Assembly (NCBI RefSeq): GCF_002924445.1
Contig: NZ_PIGG01000010.1
Span: forward strand, 124,001-188,000
DNA length: 64,000 nt
Origin: Minwuia thermotolerans
GTDB lineage: Bacteria > Pseudomonadota > Alphaproteobacteria > Minwuiales > Minwuiaceae
Direction: 5' to 3'
Shown: piece after piece, positions 55,171 to 64,000 of the stretch
Layout: each line of letters starts with the position of its first letter
How positions within the stretch are numbered: the first letter of the stretch is position 1
The notes under the pieces: model-generated
Told to the model about the DNA's origin: nothing
Databases searched by the model: none
What the model saw: the letters and a program-made list of their open reading frames with translations, nothing else
Translations under genes and position numbers: made by a program

Positions 55171-56646
55171 ATGCTCAAGAAACTCCGCGTCTTTGCGGCG
55201 GGTCTCGCGATCGCTTCCCTCGTCGCCTGCCAGCAGGTCGAGAATCCGGCCACCGGCGAGACCGAGCTCTCGACGGTCAGTCTCGAACAGGAACGGGAGA
55301 TGGGGCGCGAAGCCCATCCCCAGATTCTCGCGCAGTTCGGCGGTGAGTATCAGGATCCCGAACTGCAGGGCTATGTCCGGCAGATCGGCATGCGGCTGGC
55401 CCGGGGCGCGGAACTCCCGGCCGAACAATTCACCTTCACGCTGCTCGATACGCCGGTCGTGAACGCCTTCGCCGTGCCGGGCGGCTATGTCTACGTCACG
55501 CGCGGCATGCTGGCGATCCTGAACACGGAAGCCGAGCTGGCCGGCGTGATGGGGCACGAGATCGGCCATGTCACGGCGCGTCACAGCGCCCAGCAGCAGA
55601 AGCAGGGACTGTTCGCCAACCTCGCCGTGCTCGGCGCCGCCATCCTGACGGGCAGCGGCGACGTCGCCCGCATCGGTCAGGTCGCCGCCCAGGGCTATAT
55701 GGCGAGCCATTCGCGCAGCGACGAACGCCAGGCCGACAGCCTGGGTATCCGCTATCTGTCGCGCGCCGGTTACGACCCGATGGCGATGGCCGGCGGCTTG
55801 CGCGCCCTGCAGCGTCATTCCGAACTGATCGCCGCCATGAGCGGTCGCGAACTGCAGCAGGTCAGCTTCTTCTCGACCCACCCCCACACGCCCGAGCGGG
55901 TCGCAGCCACCGCCGACGAGGCCCGCGGCGTCAGCGTTTCCGACCCCGAAGTCGGTCGCGACGCCTATCTCGACGCGATCGACGGCATGATCTATGGCGA
56001 CAGCCCGTCCCAGGGCTTCGCCCGCGGTAACACATTCGCCCATCCCGAACTGCGCTTCTCCTTCCAGGTGCCGGAGGGCTTCAGCCTGGACAACCTGCCC
56101 CAGGCAGTCGTCGCCAGTTCGCGCGACGGCGGCCGCAGGATCATCTTCGACCAGGAACCCGACCGCAGCGTGGCCAGCCGGCAGGGCGGCATGGACGCCT
56201 ATATCGCCAATCACTGGGGCGAGGGCGCGCAGCTTTCCGGTCTGAAACGCATCACCCTCGACGGCATGCCCGCGGCGACGGCCGTGGCGCCGGTGACTGC
56301 CAACAACCAGCCCTATGCGGCCCGGCTGGTCGCCATCCGGTTCGACGAGAACCGCATTTATCGCTTCGTGTTCCTCGCTCCGCGCAATGACGGCCGCGCG
56401 CTATCCTCAATGTACGAGCGGACCGTCGGCAGCTTCGAGCGGCTGACCGCCAGCGAGGCGCGGCAGCTTCAGCCGCTTCGGCTGCAAGTCGTGACCGTCG
56501 ACAGCAACGACACGGTTTCCAGCCTGTCGAGTTCCGCGGGCGCGGAAGGTTTCGCCGAGCAGCGTTTCCGCGTGCTGAACGACCTCGGCGGCGAGGACGG
56601 GCTGCGGCCCGGCCGGCGCGTCAAGGTGGTCCGCGTCGGCGGCTGA
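55171..56646 (+). CDS. M48-family zinc metalloprotease, lipoprotein
   Basis: 491 residues. The lipobox LVAC (Cys20) predicts a lipid anchor. The protease domain has HEIGH at 129-133 and the third zinc ligand in DERQADSLG. The C-terminal half (about 260-490) has a conserved beta domain and ends in GLRPGRRVKVVRV, which looks LysM-like in its last part. Relatives (BepA/LoiP type) act in outer-membrane protein quality control. The ATG at 55171 follows the nuclease-like gene directly; a GTG at 55162 is also possible. Confidence 0.88.
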   Translation: MLKKLRVFAAGLAIASLVACQQVENPATGETELSTVSLEQEREMGREAHPQILAQFGGEYQDPELQGYVRQIGMRLARGAELPAEQFTFTLLDTPVVNAFAVPGGYVYVTRGMLAILNTEAELAGVMGHEIGHVTARHSAQQQKQGLFANLAVLGAAILTGSGDVARIGQVAAQGYMASHSRSDERQADSLGIRYLSRAGYDPMAMAGGLRALQRHSELIAAMSGRELQQVSFFSTHPHTPERVAATADEARGVSVSDPEVGRDAYLDAIDGMIYGDSPSQGFARGNTFAHPELRFSFQVPEGFSLDNLPQAVVASSRDGGRRIIFDQEPDRSVASRQGGMDAYIANHWGEGAQLSGLKRITLDGMPAATAVAPVTANNQPYAARLVAIRFDENRIYRFVFLAPRNDGRALSSMYERTVGSFERLTASEARQLQPLRLQVVTVDSNDTVSSLSSSAGAEGFAEQRFRVLNDLGGEDGLRPGRRVKVVRVGG

Positions 56647-56728
56647 GCAGGGCTATCACGCAAGCGCAGCTTGACCGCGGGGGGTTCCGCGTCATCTTTC
56701 GCCGTTCCGACTGGGACAGGGGCGCAGA

Positions 56729-57934
56729 ATGACGGCGGCGGAACACAGGATCGGCAAGGTCCAGGCGACAGGCTTCATGATCGCGCTGTTGGCCGCGATC
56801 ACGGCGATCGGGCAGTTCGCCACCAACATCTATCTGCCGGCCCTGCCATCGATCGCCGCCGAGATGGACGCCGGCGCGGCCGAGGCGCAACTCACGCTGA
56901 CGGCCTATCTGGCGACATTCGCCCTGACCCAGCTCGCCTACGGTCCGGTGTCGGACCGGTTCGGGCGGCGAATCGTGCTGATGTTCGGCCTTGCCGTCTT
57001 CGTGGCCGGCAGCGTGACCTGCATGCTGGCGCCGGGTATCGTCATGCTGATTGCCGGCCGTGTGCTGCAGGCCTTCGGCGGCGCGGCCTGCACCGTCGTG
57101 GCGCGCGCGGTCGTCCGCGACAGCTTCGACGGCCCTGCGCTGCAGAAGGTCATGGCCCTGATCGCCATCCTTTTCGCCCTGGTGCCGGGGTTGTCGCCGC
57201 TGTTCGGCGCGCTGCTGCAGGAGTTCGCCGGCTGGCGCTCCATTTTCGCCGTCACCGGGGTCGCCGGACTGGTGGTCGCGGCGTTGATGGTTGCCCGCCT
57301 GCCGGAAACACTTTCCCGCCGTCTGCACAAACTGAATGCGGCCGAGCTGGTCCGCGGCTACACCATGGTGATGGGCAACGCCGCCTTCCGGCGCTTCGCG
57401 ATCCCCAACGCGTTGATCTTCGCGGCGATGTTCGCCTTCTTCGGCGGATCGCCGCGCACCTTCATCACCTTTCTCGGCGTCTCGCCGACGGAATACGGCT
57501 TCTATCCGCCGCTGGCCTCCCTCGGCTTCGTGATCGGCGGCCTGGTGGTGCGCGCGCTTGCCGGGCGGATGGATGCGGTGGGCATCTGCAAGCTGGGCCT
57601 CGCCGTGGTTCTCGCGGCCTGCGCCTTCGGCTATGTCATGCCGCTGCTGGGTATGATCGACAAGTTCGTGCTGATCGGCGCCGTCGTCGCCTTCGTTTCG
57701 GGGCTGGGCATCTTCCTGCCCACGGCGATGGCCAGCGCATTGCAGATCTTCCCGGACCGGGCGGGAACGGCCTCCGCCATGATGGGTTTCCTGCAGATGG
57801 CCGGCGCCGGGGTCGGCAGCGCGCTGGTCGCCGTCTATCAGGAGCCGTTTCCGATCCTGGCCTATCCCGCGGTCATGTTCTTCGCGGTGGCGCTTTCGGT
57901 GATCTACTTCCTGCCGAGGCGCGCCCGCGCCTGA
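56729..57934 (+). CDS. Bcr/CflA-family drug efflux transporter (MFS)
   Basis: 401 residues, 12 helices. MIALLAAITAIGQFATNIYLPALPSIAAEM-like text opens helix 1 (only its pattern is used); LAYGPVSDRFGRRIVL is the MFS A motif, and GRVLQAFGGAACTVVARAVV is the Bcr/CflA signature. It exports drugs or metabolites using the proton gradient. It ends 5 bases before the convergent peptidase gene. A start at 56671 in another frame is a shadow. Confidence 0.88.
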   Translation: MTAAEHRIGKVQATGFMIALLAAITAIGQFATNIYLPALPSIAAEMDAGAAEAQLTLTAYLATFALTQLAYGPVSDRFGRRIVLMFGLAVFVAGSVTCMLAPGIVMLIAGRVLQAFGGAACTVVARAVVRDSFDGPALQKVMALIAILFALVPGLSPLFGALLQEFAGWRSIFAVTGVAGLVVAALMVARLPETLSRRLHKLNAAELVRGYTMVMGNAAFRRFAIPNALIFAAMFAFFGGSPRTFITFLGVSPTEYGFYPPLASLGFVIGGLVVRALAGRMDAVGICKLGLAVVLAACAFGYVMPLLGMIDKFVLIGAVVAFVSGLGIFLPTAMASALQIFPDRAGTASAMMGFLQMAGAGVGSALVAVYQEPFPILAYPAVMFFAVALSVIYFLPRRARA

Positions 57935-57938
57935 GGGC

Positions 57939-59099
57939 TCAGTCGGTCATCCAGCCCAGCAGGCGGCCGAAGAAGGCCTCGCACGCCGCGATCTGATCCA
58001 GCGCCACGAACTCGTCGGGCTTGTGCGCCTGGGCGATGTCGCCCGGTCCGCAGACGATGGTCGGAACGCCGGCGCCGTGATAGTGCCCGGCTTCGGTGCC
58101 GAAGCTCACCTTGGACGTGGCGTTGGTCTGCGCGAAGGACTTGGCCAGGGTGGCGACCTCCGCGTCCTCGGACGTCTCCAGCCCGGCGAACCAGGCGACG
58201 CGCTCGAACTCGATGCCGGTCTCCGGCCGGACCGCGCGCATCTCCGCACAGAGGCGGTCCGCCTCCCCCCTGATTCGAGCCAGCAGGTCTTCCGGCTCGT
58301 CGGCGGGCAGATTGCGGAATTCGAACAGGAACTCGCAGTCCCTGGGCACGATGTTGAGCGCCGTGCCACCCTGGACGACACCCGTGTGGACCGTGGTGTA
58401 GGGCGGATCGAAGGCTTCGTCGAAGGGGCCGTTGGCGCGTTTGTCCTCGGCGAGGCGGCGGATCGCCGCGATGGTGAGCGCGGCGTATTCGACCGCGTTG
58501 ACGCCTTCATGCGTGAGCGAGGAATGACATTCGAAACCGCGCACATGGCAGCGATAGCTCGATTTGCCCTTGTGGCCGATGACCACGCCCATGTTCGTCG
58601 GCTCGCCGACGACGCAGAGCCGCGGCTTCACCTCCAGGCCCGACAGCATGGCCGCGAGCTGGCGGCCGCCCAGGCAGCCGACCTCCTCGTCATAGGACAG
58701 CGCGATGTGTACCGGCATCTTCAGCCGCGCGGCGGCAAAGTCGTCGGCATGCGCGAGACAGAGGGCGATGAAGGCTTTCATGTCCGCCGCGCCGCGGCCA
58801 TAGACCCGGCCGTCCCGCGTCTCCGCCCGGAACGGATCGGAGGCCCATTCCTGGCCATCGACGGGCACCACGTCCGAATGCCCCGACAGCATGACGCCCG
58901 GCACGTCGGCGGGGCCGATGGTGGCCCAGAGATTGGCCTTCTCGCCGGTCTCGTCGAACTGCAGCGCCGACGTCACCCCGCGTTCGGCGAGGTAGGACTC
59001 CGCCCAGCGGATCAGGTCCAGATTGGAATTGCGGCTGGTCGTGTCGAAGGCGATCAGCCGGTTGAGGATGTCGAGAGTGCGGGCGTCTGGAGATGTCAT
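57939..59099 (-). CDS. argE: M20-family peptidase, acetylornithine deacetylase (ArgE)-like
   Basis: 386 residues. Zinc and catalytic motifs of M20 enzymes are visible: SGHSDVVPVDGQEW, RGAADMKAFIAL and YDEEVGCLGGR, with a dimerisation domain (VIGHKGKSSYRCHVRGFECH) in the middle. ArgE converts N-acetylornithine to ornithine, but related M20 deacylases act on other acyl amino acids, so the name is by similarity. Start at ATG 59099; an upstream start at 59132 adds 11 unconserved residues. No arg neighbours are here. Confidence 0.8.
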   Translation of the reverse strand: MTSPDARTLDILNRLIAFDTTSRNSNLDLIRWAESYLAERGVTSALQFDETGEKANLWATIGPADVPGVMLSGHSDVVPVDGQEWASDPFRAETRDGRVYGRGAADMKAFIALCLAHADDFAAARLKMPVHIALSYDEEVGCLGGRQLAAMLSGLEVKPRLCVVGEPTNMGVVIGHKGKSSYRCHVRGFECHSSLTHEGVNAVEYAALTIAAIRRLAEDKRANGPFDEAFDPPYTTVHTGVVQGGTALNIVPRDCEFLFEFRNLPADEPEDLLARIRGEADRLCAEMRAVRPETGIEFERVAWFAGLETSEDAEVATLAKSFAQTNATSKVSFGTEAGHYHGAGVPTIVCGPGDIAQAHKPDEFVALDQIAACEAFFGRLLGWMTD

Positions 59100-59149
59100 G
59101 CACAGCCATGTAGCATCCGCCCATCCGGGCATAAAGCGAGGAAAGCAGG

Positions 59150-59812
59150 ATGTGCGGACGCTACAGCCTGACGACGCCGCTGGAAGCGCTCCGGCGGGTC
59201 TTCGCCTTCGAGGGCTCGCCCAACCTGGCGCCCCGCTACAACATTGCCCCGACCCAGTCCGCGCCGGTGCTGCGCCGGCATCCGGACGGCCGGCTGCTGT
59301 GCCACCAACTCCGCTGGGGTCTCGTCCCCTCCTGGGCGAAGGACATGTCGGGGGCCGCCCGCATGATCAACGCGCGTTCGGAGACCGTCGCGGAGAAACC
59401 CGCCTTCCGGGCAGCCTTCGCCCGACGCCGCTGCCTCGTGCCCGCGGACGGCTTCTACGAATGGCAGAAGCTGGAAAGCGGCAAGCAACCCTGGCGCATC
59501 GTCATGGCGGACCGGTCGCCCTTCGCCTTCGCAGGGCTGTGGGAACGCTGGGAGCGTCCCGAGAAGGGCACGATCGACAGCTACACCATCCTGACGACGG
59601 ACGCCGCACCCGGAATCGCCGAAATCCATCATCGCATGCCTGTCATCCTCGACGCCGCGGACCACGACGCCTGGCTGGATCCGGACGCCGGCCGGGACGC
59701 GTTGCTCGATCTGGCCAAGCCCAATGATGGTGTGACGGCCTATCGTGTCTCTGCCCGGGTGGGCAATGTGCACAACGACGACGCCGATCTGATCGAGCCC
59801 GTGGACGCCTGA
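59150..59812 (+). CDS. SRAP-domain DNA-protein crosslink protein (YedK/HMCES-like)
   Basis: 220 residues. The N-terminal Cys2 (MCGRYSLTTPLEALRRVF), MINARSET, LVPADGFYEW and IHHRMPVIL are the SRAP catalytic motifs. The cysteine forms a covalent thiazolidine link with abasic sites in single-stranded DNA and shields them. It is a solitary repair gene; GGAAAGC lies upstream of the ATG. Confidence 0.92.
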   Translation: MCGRYSLTTPLEALRRVFAFEGSPNLAPRYNIAPTQSAPVLRRHPDGRLLCHQLRWGLVPSWAKDMSGAARMINARSETVAEKPAFRAAFARRRCLVPADGFYEWQKLESGKQPWRIVMADRSPFAFAGLWERWERPEKGTIDSYTILTTDAAPGIAEIHHRMPVILDAADHDAWLDPDAGRDALLDLAKPNDGVTAYRVSARVGNVHNDDADLIEPVDA

Positions 59813-59829
59813 AACGCGGCAACCAACAT

Positions 59830-60237
59830 TCAGACGCCGAGTTCGGGCGCCTGCCGCAGCTCGACCCCAGCGATCTTCCATGCGCCGGCCTCGTTCATCT
59901 CCATGAAGTACCGCGCCACGACCGCCGAGCCGTCCTGACCGAAGAAGAACACTTCCTGGACGGTGACATGCTCGAACGCCTCGACCGCCTGGAACTGCAT
60001 GTCGCGCGGGCGGTAGACCTGCGGATAGCCGGTCCGCACCATTTCCATGAAGTTCGCCGGCGACCCGAACTTCGCCTGTATGGCCGGCGAGGCGTGGGCG
60101 AAGGCGCGGTCGCCGTCTCCCGCGCGAAAGGCGGCGATCTGATCCTCGATGACGGCCCGGATCTCGTCGGCGGGCGCGGCCAGCGCCGGCCAGGCGAGAC
60201 AGAGCGCCAGCACGAGGGCGTGAAGGCGGATGCACAT
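59830..60237 (-). CDS. DUF4864 exported protein
   Basis: 135 residues. A signal peptide (MCIRLHALVLALCLAWPALA, then AP) precedes an NTF2-like domain: IRAVIEDQIAAFRAGDGDRAF, then FMEMVRTGYPQVYRP and VVARYFMEMNEAGAWKIAGV. This matches DUF4864, common in alphaproteobacteria and unknown in function. GGAGG is 8 bases before the ATG at 60237. It is convergent with the SRAP gene. Confidence 0.82.
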   Translation of the reverse strand: MCIRLHALVLALCLAWPALAAPADEIRAVIEDQIAAFRAGDGDRAFAHASPAIQAKFGSPANFMEMVRTGYPQVYRPRDMQFQAVEAFEHVTVQEVFFFGQDGSAVVARYFMEMNEAGAWKIAGVELRQAPELGV

Positions 60238-60322
60238 GCCCAGATCCTCCGGTTGTTCCGTTGCCGGCAGGATACGCGAGAACGGGCGCCGGCGGATCAA
60301 TTCACTGGGCCGAAACGCGGAA

Positions 60323-60350
60323 AGGCCGCGTCCCTTGCGGAACGCGGCCT
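60323..60350 (-). terminator. Terminator hairpin after groEL
   Basis: A perfect 9-base-pair stem (AGGCCGCGT with ACGCGGCCT) around a 10-base loop lies about 50 bases past the groEL stop, followed by a short U run on the transcribed strand. Two more short perfect stems (60366-60381 and 60379-60399) sit between it and the stop codon, so the region is a likely end of groESL transcription. Confidence 0.6.
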
Positions 60351-60399
60351 CCCCTTCGAGCCATTCGGGCGATGACGCCCGGACGGATTTGCCGTCCGG

Positions 60400-62055
<1,656 letters not shown>

Positions 62056-62131
62056 TCAATCTCCCATACAGCTCGCGGCCGGCAGCGGGTCCGGCCTGCG
62101 CTTCATTTCACGGATCGGGCGATCCCGGTGC

Positions 62132-62443
62132 TCAGGCCGCCTTCGCCTGCGCAGAACCTTCGATCACGCCGAGGATGTCGGATTCCTTCATGATCAGGAG
62201 ATCCTCGCCATCGATCTTGACCTCGGTGCCCGACCACTTGCCGAACAGGATCCGGTCGCCCGCCTTGACGTCCATGGCGACGGTCTCGCCCCGGTCGTTG
62301 CGCGCGCCCGGACCGGCGGCGACGATTTCGCCCTCGCTCGGCTTCTCCTTGGCGTTCTCGGGAATGATGATGCCGCCCGCGGTCTTCTCCTCCGACTCGA
62401 CGCGACGGACGAGCACGCGATCGTGCAAAGGCCGAAAGCCCAT
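62132..62443 (-). CDS. groS: 10-kDa co-chaperonin GroES
   Basis: 103 residues. [20 protein letters not shown] at the N-terminus, the mobile loop [15 protein letters not shown] and [20 protein letters not shown] are family text. It caps GroEL. The ATG at 62443 is 6 bases after GGAGGG; an upstream in-frame ATG at 62491 lies inside the CIRCE element and is not used. Confidence 0.97.
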   Translation of the reverse strand: MGFRPLHDRVLVRRVESEEKTAGGIIIPENAKEKPSEGEIVAAGPGARNDRGETVAMDVKAGDRILFGKWSGTEVKIDGEDLLIMKESDILGVIEGSAQAKAA

Positions 62444-62484
62444 CTGGTACCCTCCATAGGTAGGATTATCTGGTATTCCCTCCG

Positions 62485-62511
62485 TTAGCACTCACTCTAC
62501 TCGAGTGCTAG
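62485..62511 (-). promoter_or_regulatory. CIRCE operator for HrcA
   Basis: TTAGCACTC, nine bases, then GAGTGCTAG: the CIRCE inverted repeat with one mismatch to the TTAGCACTC-N9-GAGTGCTAA consensus. It sits 42 bases before the groES start, where HrcA binding would block transcription until heat shock titrates GroEL. Confidence 0.93.
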
Positions 62512-62724
62512 CCGACAGGTGAGCGGGAGATAACCACCGCGCAGCCTTCTGTCAACTCGACCGGCGCAAAATTCCGGAGTTTTCATCGAGCCCGCACCGC
62601 CAGCTCGGCAGCACTCACGAAACACTGTTGCTAACACATTGATTTAACGATGTTTTTATTGCCTCTATGGGAGAACTCGTCTCACCATGGAGATCGATGC
62701 CATCGGAAATCGAGGAGATTGCCC

Positions 62725-62988
62725 ATGACGAACATGGAGATGCAGCTTGCCGGTTACCGGCTGACCACCGCCGAAATCCTCTATCACATGCCCGATCACC
62801 CTGGACTGCTCCAGACGTTCGTCTGGCAGACCATGGACCTCGCGCCCGACTATCCGCGGATACGGCAGTTCCTGGAATTCTGGGAAGCGGAGATCGAGGG
62901 GCCGCTGCATTCCGTCCGCATCGCCGGCGGCGAACTGATAAAACCCGTGGCCCTGAACCACTGCGACGCCGTCGTCACCCTTCACTAG
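62725..62988 (+). CDS. usg: Usg-family protein
   Basis: 87 residues. MTNMEMQLAGYRLTTAEILY, HMPDHPGLLQTFVWQTMDLA, LEFWEAEIEGPLHSVRIAGG and the LIKP segment match the Usg family, named from its place near the trp genes in some proteobacteria. Its function is unknown. GAGGAG is 7 bases before the ATG. The 210 bases upstream hold only the groES control region and AT-rich sequence, and hflX converges 12 bases downstream. Confidence 0.85.
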   Translation: MTNMEMQLAGYRLTTAEILYHMPDHPGLLQTFVWQTMDLAPDYPRIRQFLEFWEAEIEGPLHSVRIAGGELIKPVALNHCDAVVTLH

Positions 62989-63000
62989 CAGAAGGCGCCT

Positions 63001-64000
63001 TCACTCGGCGGCACGCGGCAGCCGGCCCTTGGCCCAGCGGCCGGCATCGGCCGGGGACAGCCGCACCGTGACGTGAACACCGTCGTCCGCATCCTCCCGC
63101 GCGACCACTTCGCCATGACTGTAGAGCCAGGCCAGCGCCCGCCCGTCGGTTGCGTCGACCACGTCGCTGATCTCGACCCTGTCTCGGGCGATCCGCCGGG
63201 CGATCTCCGCGGCGAGGTCTTCCATCCCCTCCCCCGTCACGGCGGAAATGAGCACGCCAGGATGAGGCAGCGCCGCGGCCTCGGCGCGGAGATGCGCCCG
63301 TTCGTCGGGCCCGAGCAGATCCGCCTTGTTCCAGACTTCGATCAGATTCGGATTGTCCGCGACCTCGATGCCCAGCGTCTTCAGGATGCCGTGCACGTCG
63401 GCCGCCTGCGCTTCCGAATCGGGTTGCGCGGCATCGCGCACATGCAGGATCAGGTCGGCCTCGGTGACTTCCTCCAGAGTCGCCCGGAAGGCGGCGACGA
63501 GCTGCGTCGGCAGATCGGCCACGAATCCCACCGTATCCGAGAGGATCACCGGACGGCCGTCGGCGAGCTGGACCGAGCGCATGGTCGGATCGAGCGTCGC
63601 GAACAGCAGATCCCGGGCGAACACGTCGGCGCCGCTCAGGCGGTTGAACAGCGTCGACTTGCCGGCATTGGTGTAGCCGACCAGCGCGACCACCGGATAG
63701 GGCACCGCACGGCGCGGCTTGCGGTGCAGTTCGCGGGTGCGGCGCACCTTTTCCAGATCCTGCTTCAGGCGGACGATGCGTTCGTCGATCAGGCGCCGGT
63801 CGATCTCGATCTGCCGCTCGCCGGGACCGCCCATGAAGCCCGCGCCGCCGCGCTGACGCTCCAGATGGGTCCATGAACGCACCAGGCGGCTGCGCTGGTA
63901 CTGGAGATGCGCGAGTTCCACCTGCAGCCGGCCTTCCCGGGTCCGCGCCCGCTCCCCGAAGATCTCGAGGATCAGGCCGGTGCGGTCGATCACCTTGACC
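63001..64000 (-). CDS. hflX: Ribosome-associated GTPase HflX (N-terminal part cut by window edge)
   Basis: The last 333 codons of HflX; the frame is open to the right edge (VKVIDRTGLILEIFGERARTREG), so the methionine at 63993 is internal. HflX splits 70S ribosomes, especially after heat shock. Seen are the family loop RGGAGFMGGPGERQIEID, G1 GYTNAGKST, G3 SDTVGFVADLPTQL, G4 NKADLL and G5 SAVTGEGM. The stop is next to a 12-base palindrome (62991-63002). In many proteobacteria hfq lies just upstream, beyond this window. Confidence 0.95.
   Translation of the reverse strand, partial: VKVIDRTGLILEIFGERARTREGRLQVELAHLQYQRSRLVRSWTHLERQRGGAGFMGGPGERQIEIDRRLIDERIVRLKQDLEKVRRTRELHRKPRRAVPYPVVALVGYTNAGKSTLFNRLSGADVFARDLLFATLDPTMRSVQLADGRPVILSDTVGFVADLPTQLVAAFRATLEEVTEADLILHVRDAAQPDSEAQAADVHGILKTLGIEVADNPNLIEVWNKADLLGPDERAHLRAEAAALPHPGVLISAVTGEGMEDLAAEIARRIARDRVEISDVVDATDGRALAWLYSHGEVVAREDADDGVHVTVRLSPADAGRWAKGRLPRAAE

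Noticed and set aside
62991-63002. A 12-base perfect palindrome between usg and hflX as a terminator
   Set aside because: It has no loop and no U run, and overlaps the hflX stop, so it is weak evidence for termination.

Overview
The window is a GC-rich, densely coded bacterial chromosome segment, almost certainly from an alphaproteobacterium, probably in or near the Rhodospirillales (the order is inference). Lineage markers are an rpiB-glyA-nrdR-rib-nusB-thiL operon, a Ros/MucR regulator, a PAS_5 protein, a Usg protein, a DUF4864 protein, a double cold-shock-domain protein and a CIRCE-controlled groESL operon. Codons strongly prefer G or C in the third position, so long false antisense reading frames are common. 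I see no tRNA, rRNA, CRISPR array, insertion sequence or prophage.

Layout. 1-2.2 kb: two divergent flavin oxidoreductases (one cut by the window edge), then a double cold-shock protein. 2.4-4.6 kb: a TPR-glycosyltransferase protein. 4.7-12.2 kb: a ten-gene Mrp-type cation/proton antiporter operon with overlapping genes; its order follows the membrane module of Mbh hydrogenases and it has three ion-channel subunits. 12.2-19.0 kb: housekeeping and metabolic genes (histidine phosphatase, TPR protein, class III transaminase, prephenate dehydratase, PAS protein, propionyl-CoA synthetase). 19.0-22.6 kb: a surface-polysaccharide O-acetylation pair whose SGNH gene is broken by one base in a seven-C run. 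22.6-29.5 kb: the riboflavin/folate operon, with a RibB whose second domain has lost the GTP cyclohydrolase II metal site. 29.8-30.2 kb: a MucR-type regulator without zinc-binding histidines. 30.2-35.3 kb: a complete branched-chain amino-acid ABC transporter. 35.4-44 kb: MFS/TauD pair, GNAT, TAXI-type TRAP transporter, cupin dioxygenase and gamma-glutamyltransferase. 43.8-53 kb: hybrid kinase, MarR regulator, iron alcohol dehydrogenase and a DctPQM TRAP transporter whose large permease has a long coiled-coil tail. 53.2-60.3 kb: envelope and repair genes (rhomboid, PagL-like lipid A deacylase, degenerate nuclease-like protein, M48 lipoprotein protease, Bcr efflux pump, ArgE-like peptidase, SRAP protein, DUF4864). 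60.4-64 kb: groESL, usg and hflX (cut by the window edge).

How it fits together. The window is mostly core functions plus solute uptake: three complete binding-protein-dependent systems (Liv, TAXI-TRAP, DctPQM) next to small sets of catabolic enzymes suggest a heterotroph scavenging organic acids and amino acids, with an Mrp antiporter for sodium/pH homeostasis. In all three uptake operons a stem-loop sits directly after the binding-protein gene, which would let the binding protein be made in excess of the membrane parts. The strongest leads are the Mbh-ordered Mrp operon, the homopolymer frameshift in the O-acetyltransferase gene, the DctM coiled-coil tail and several family members that lack canonical catalytic or metal-binding residues.
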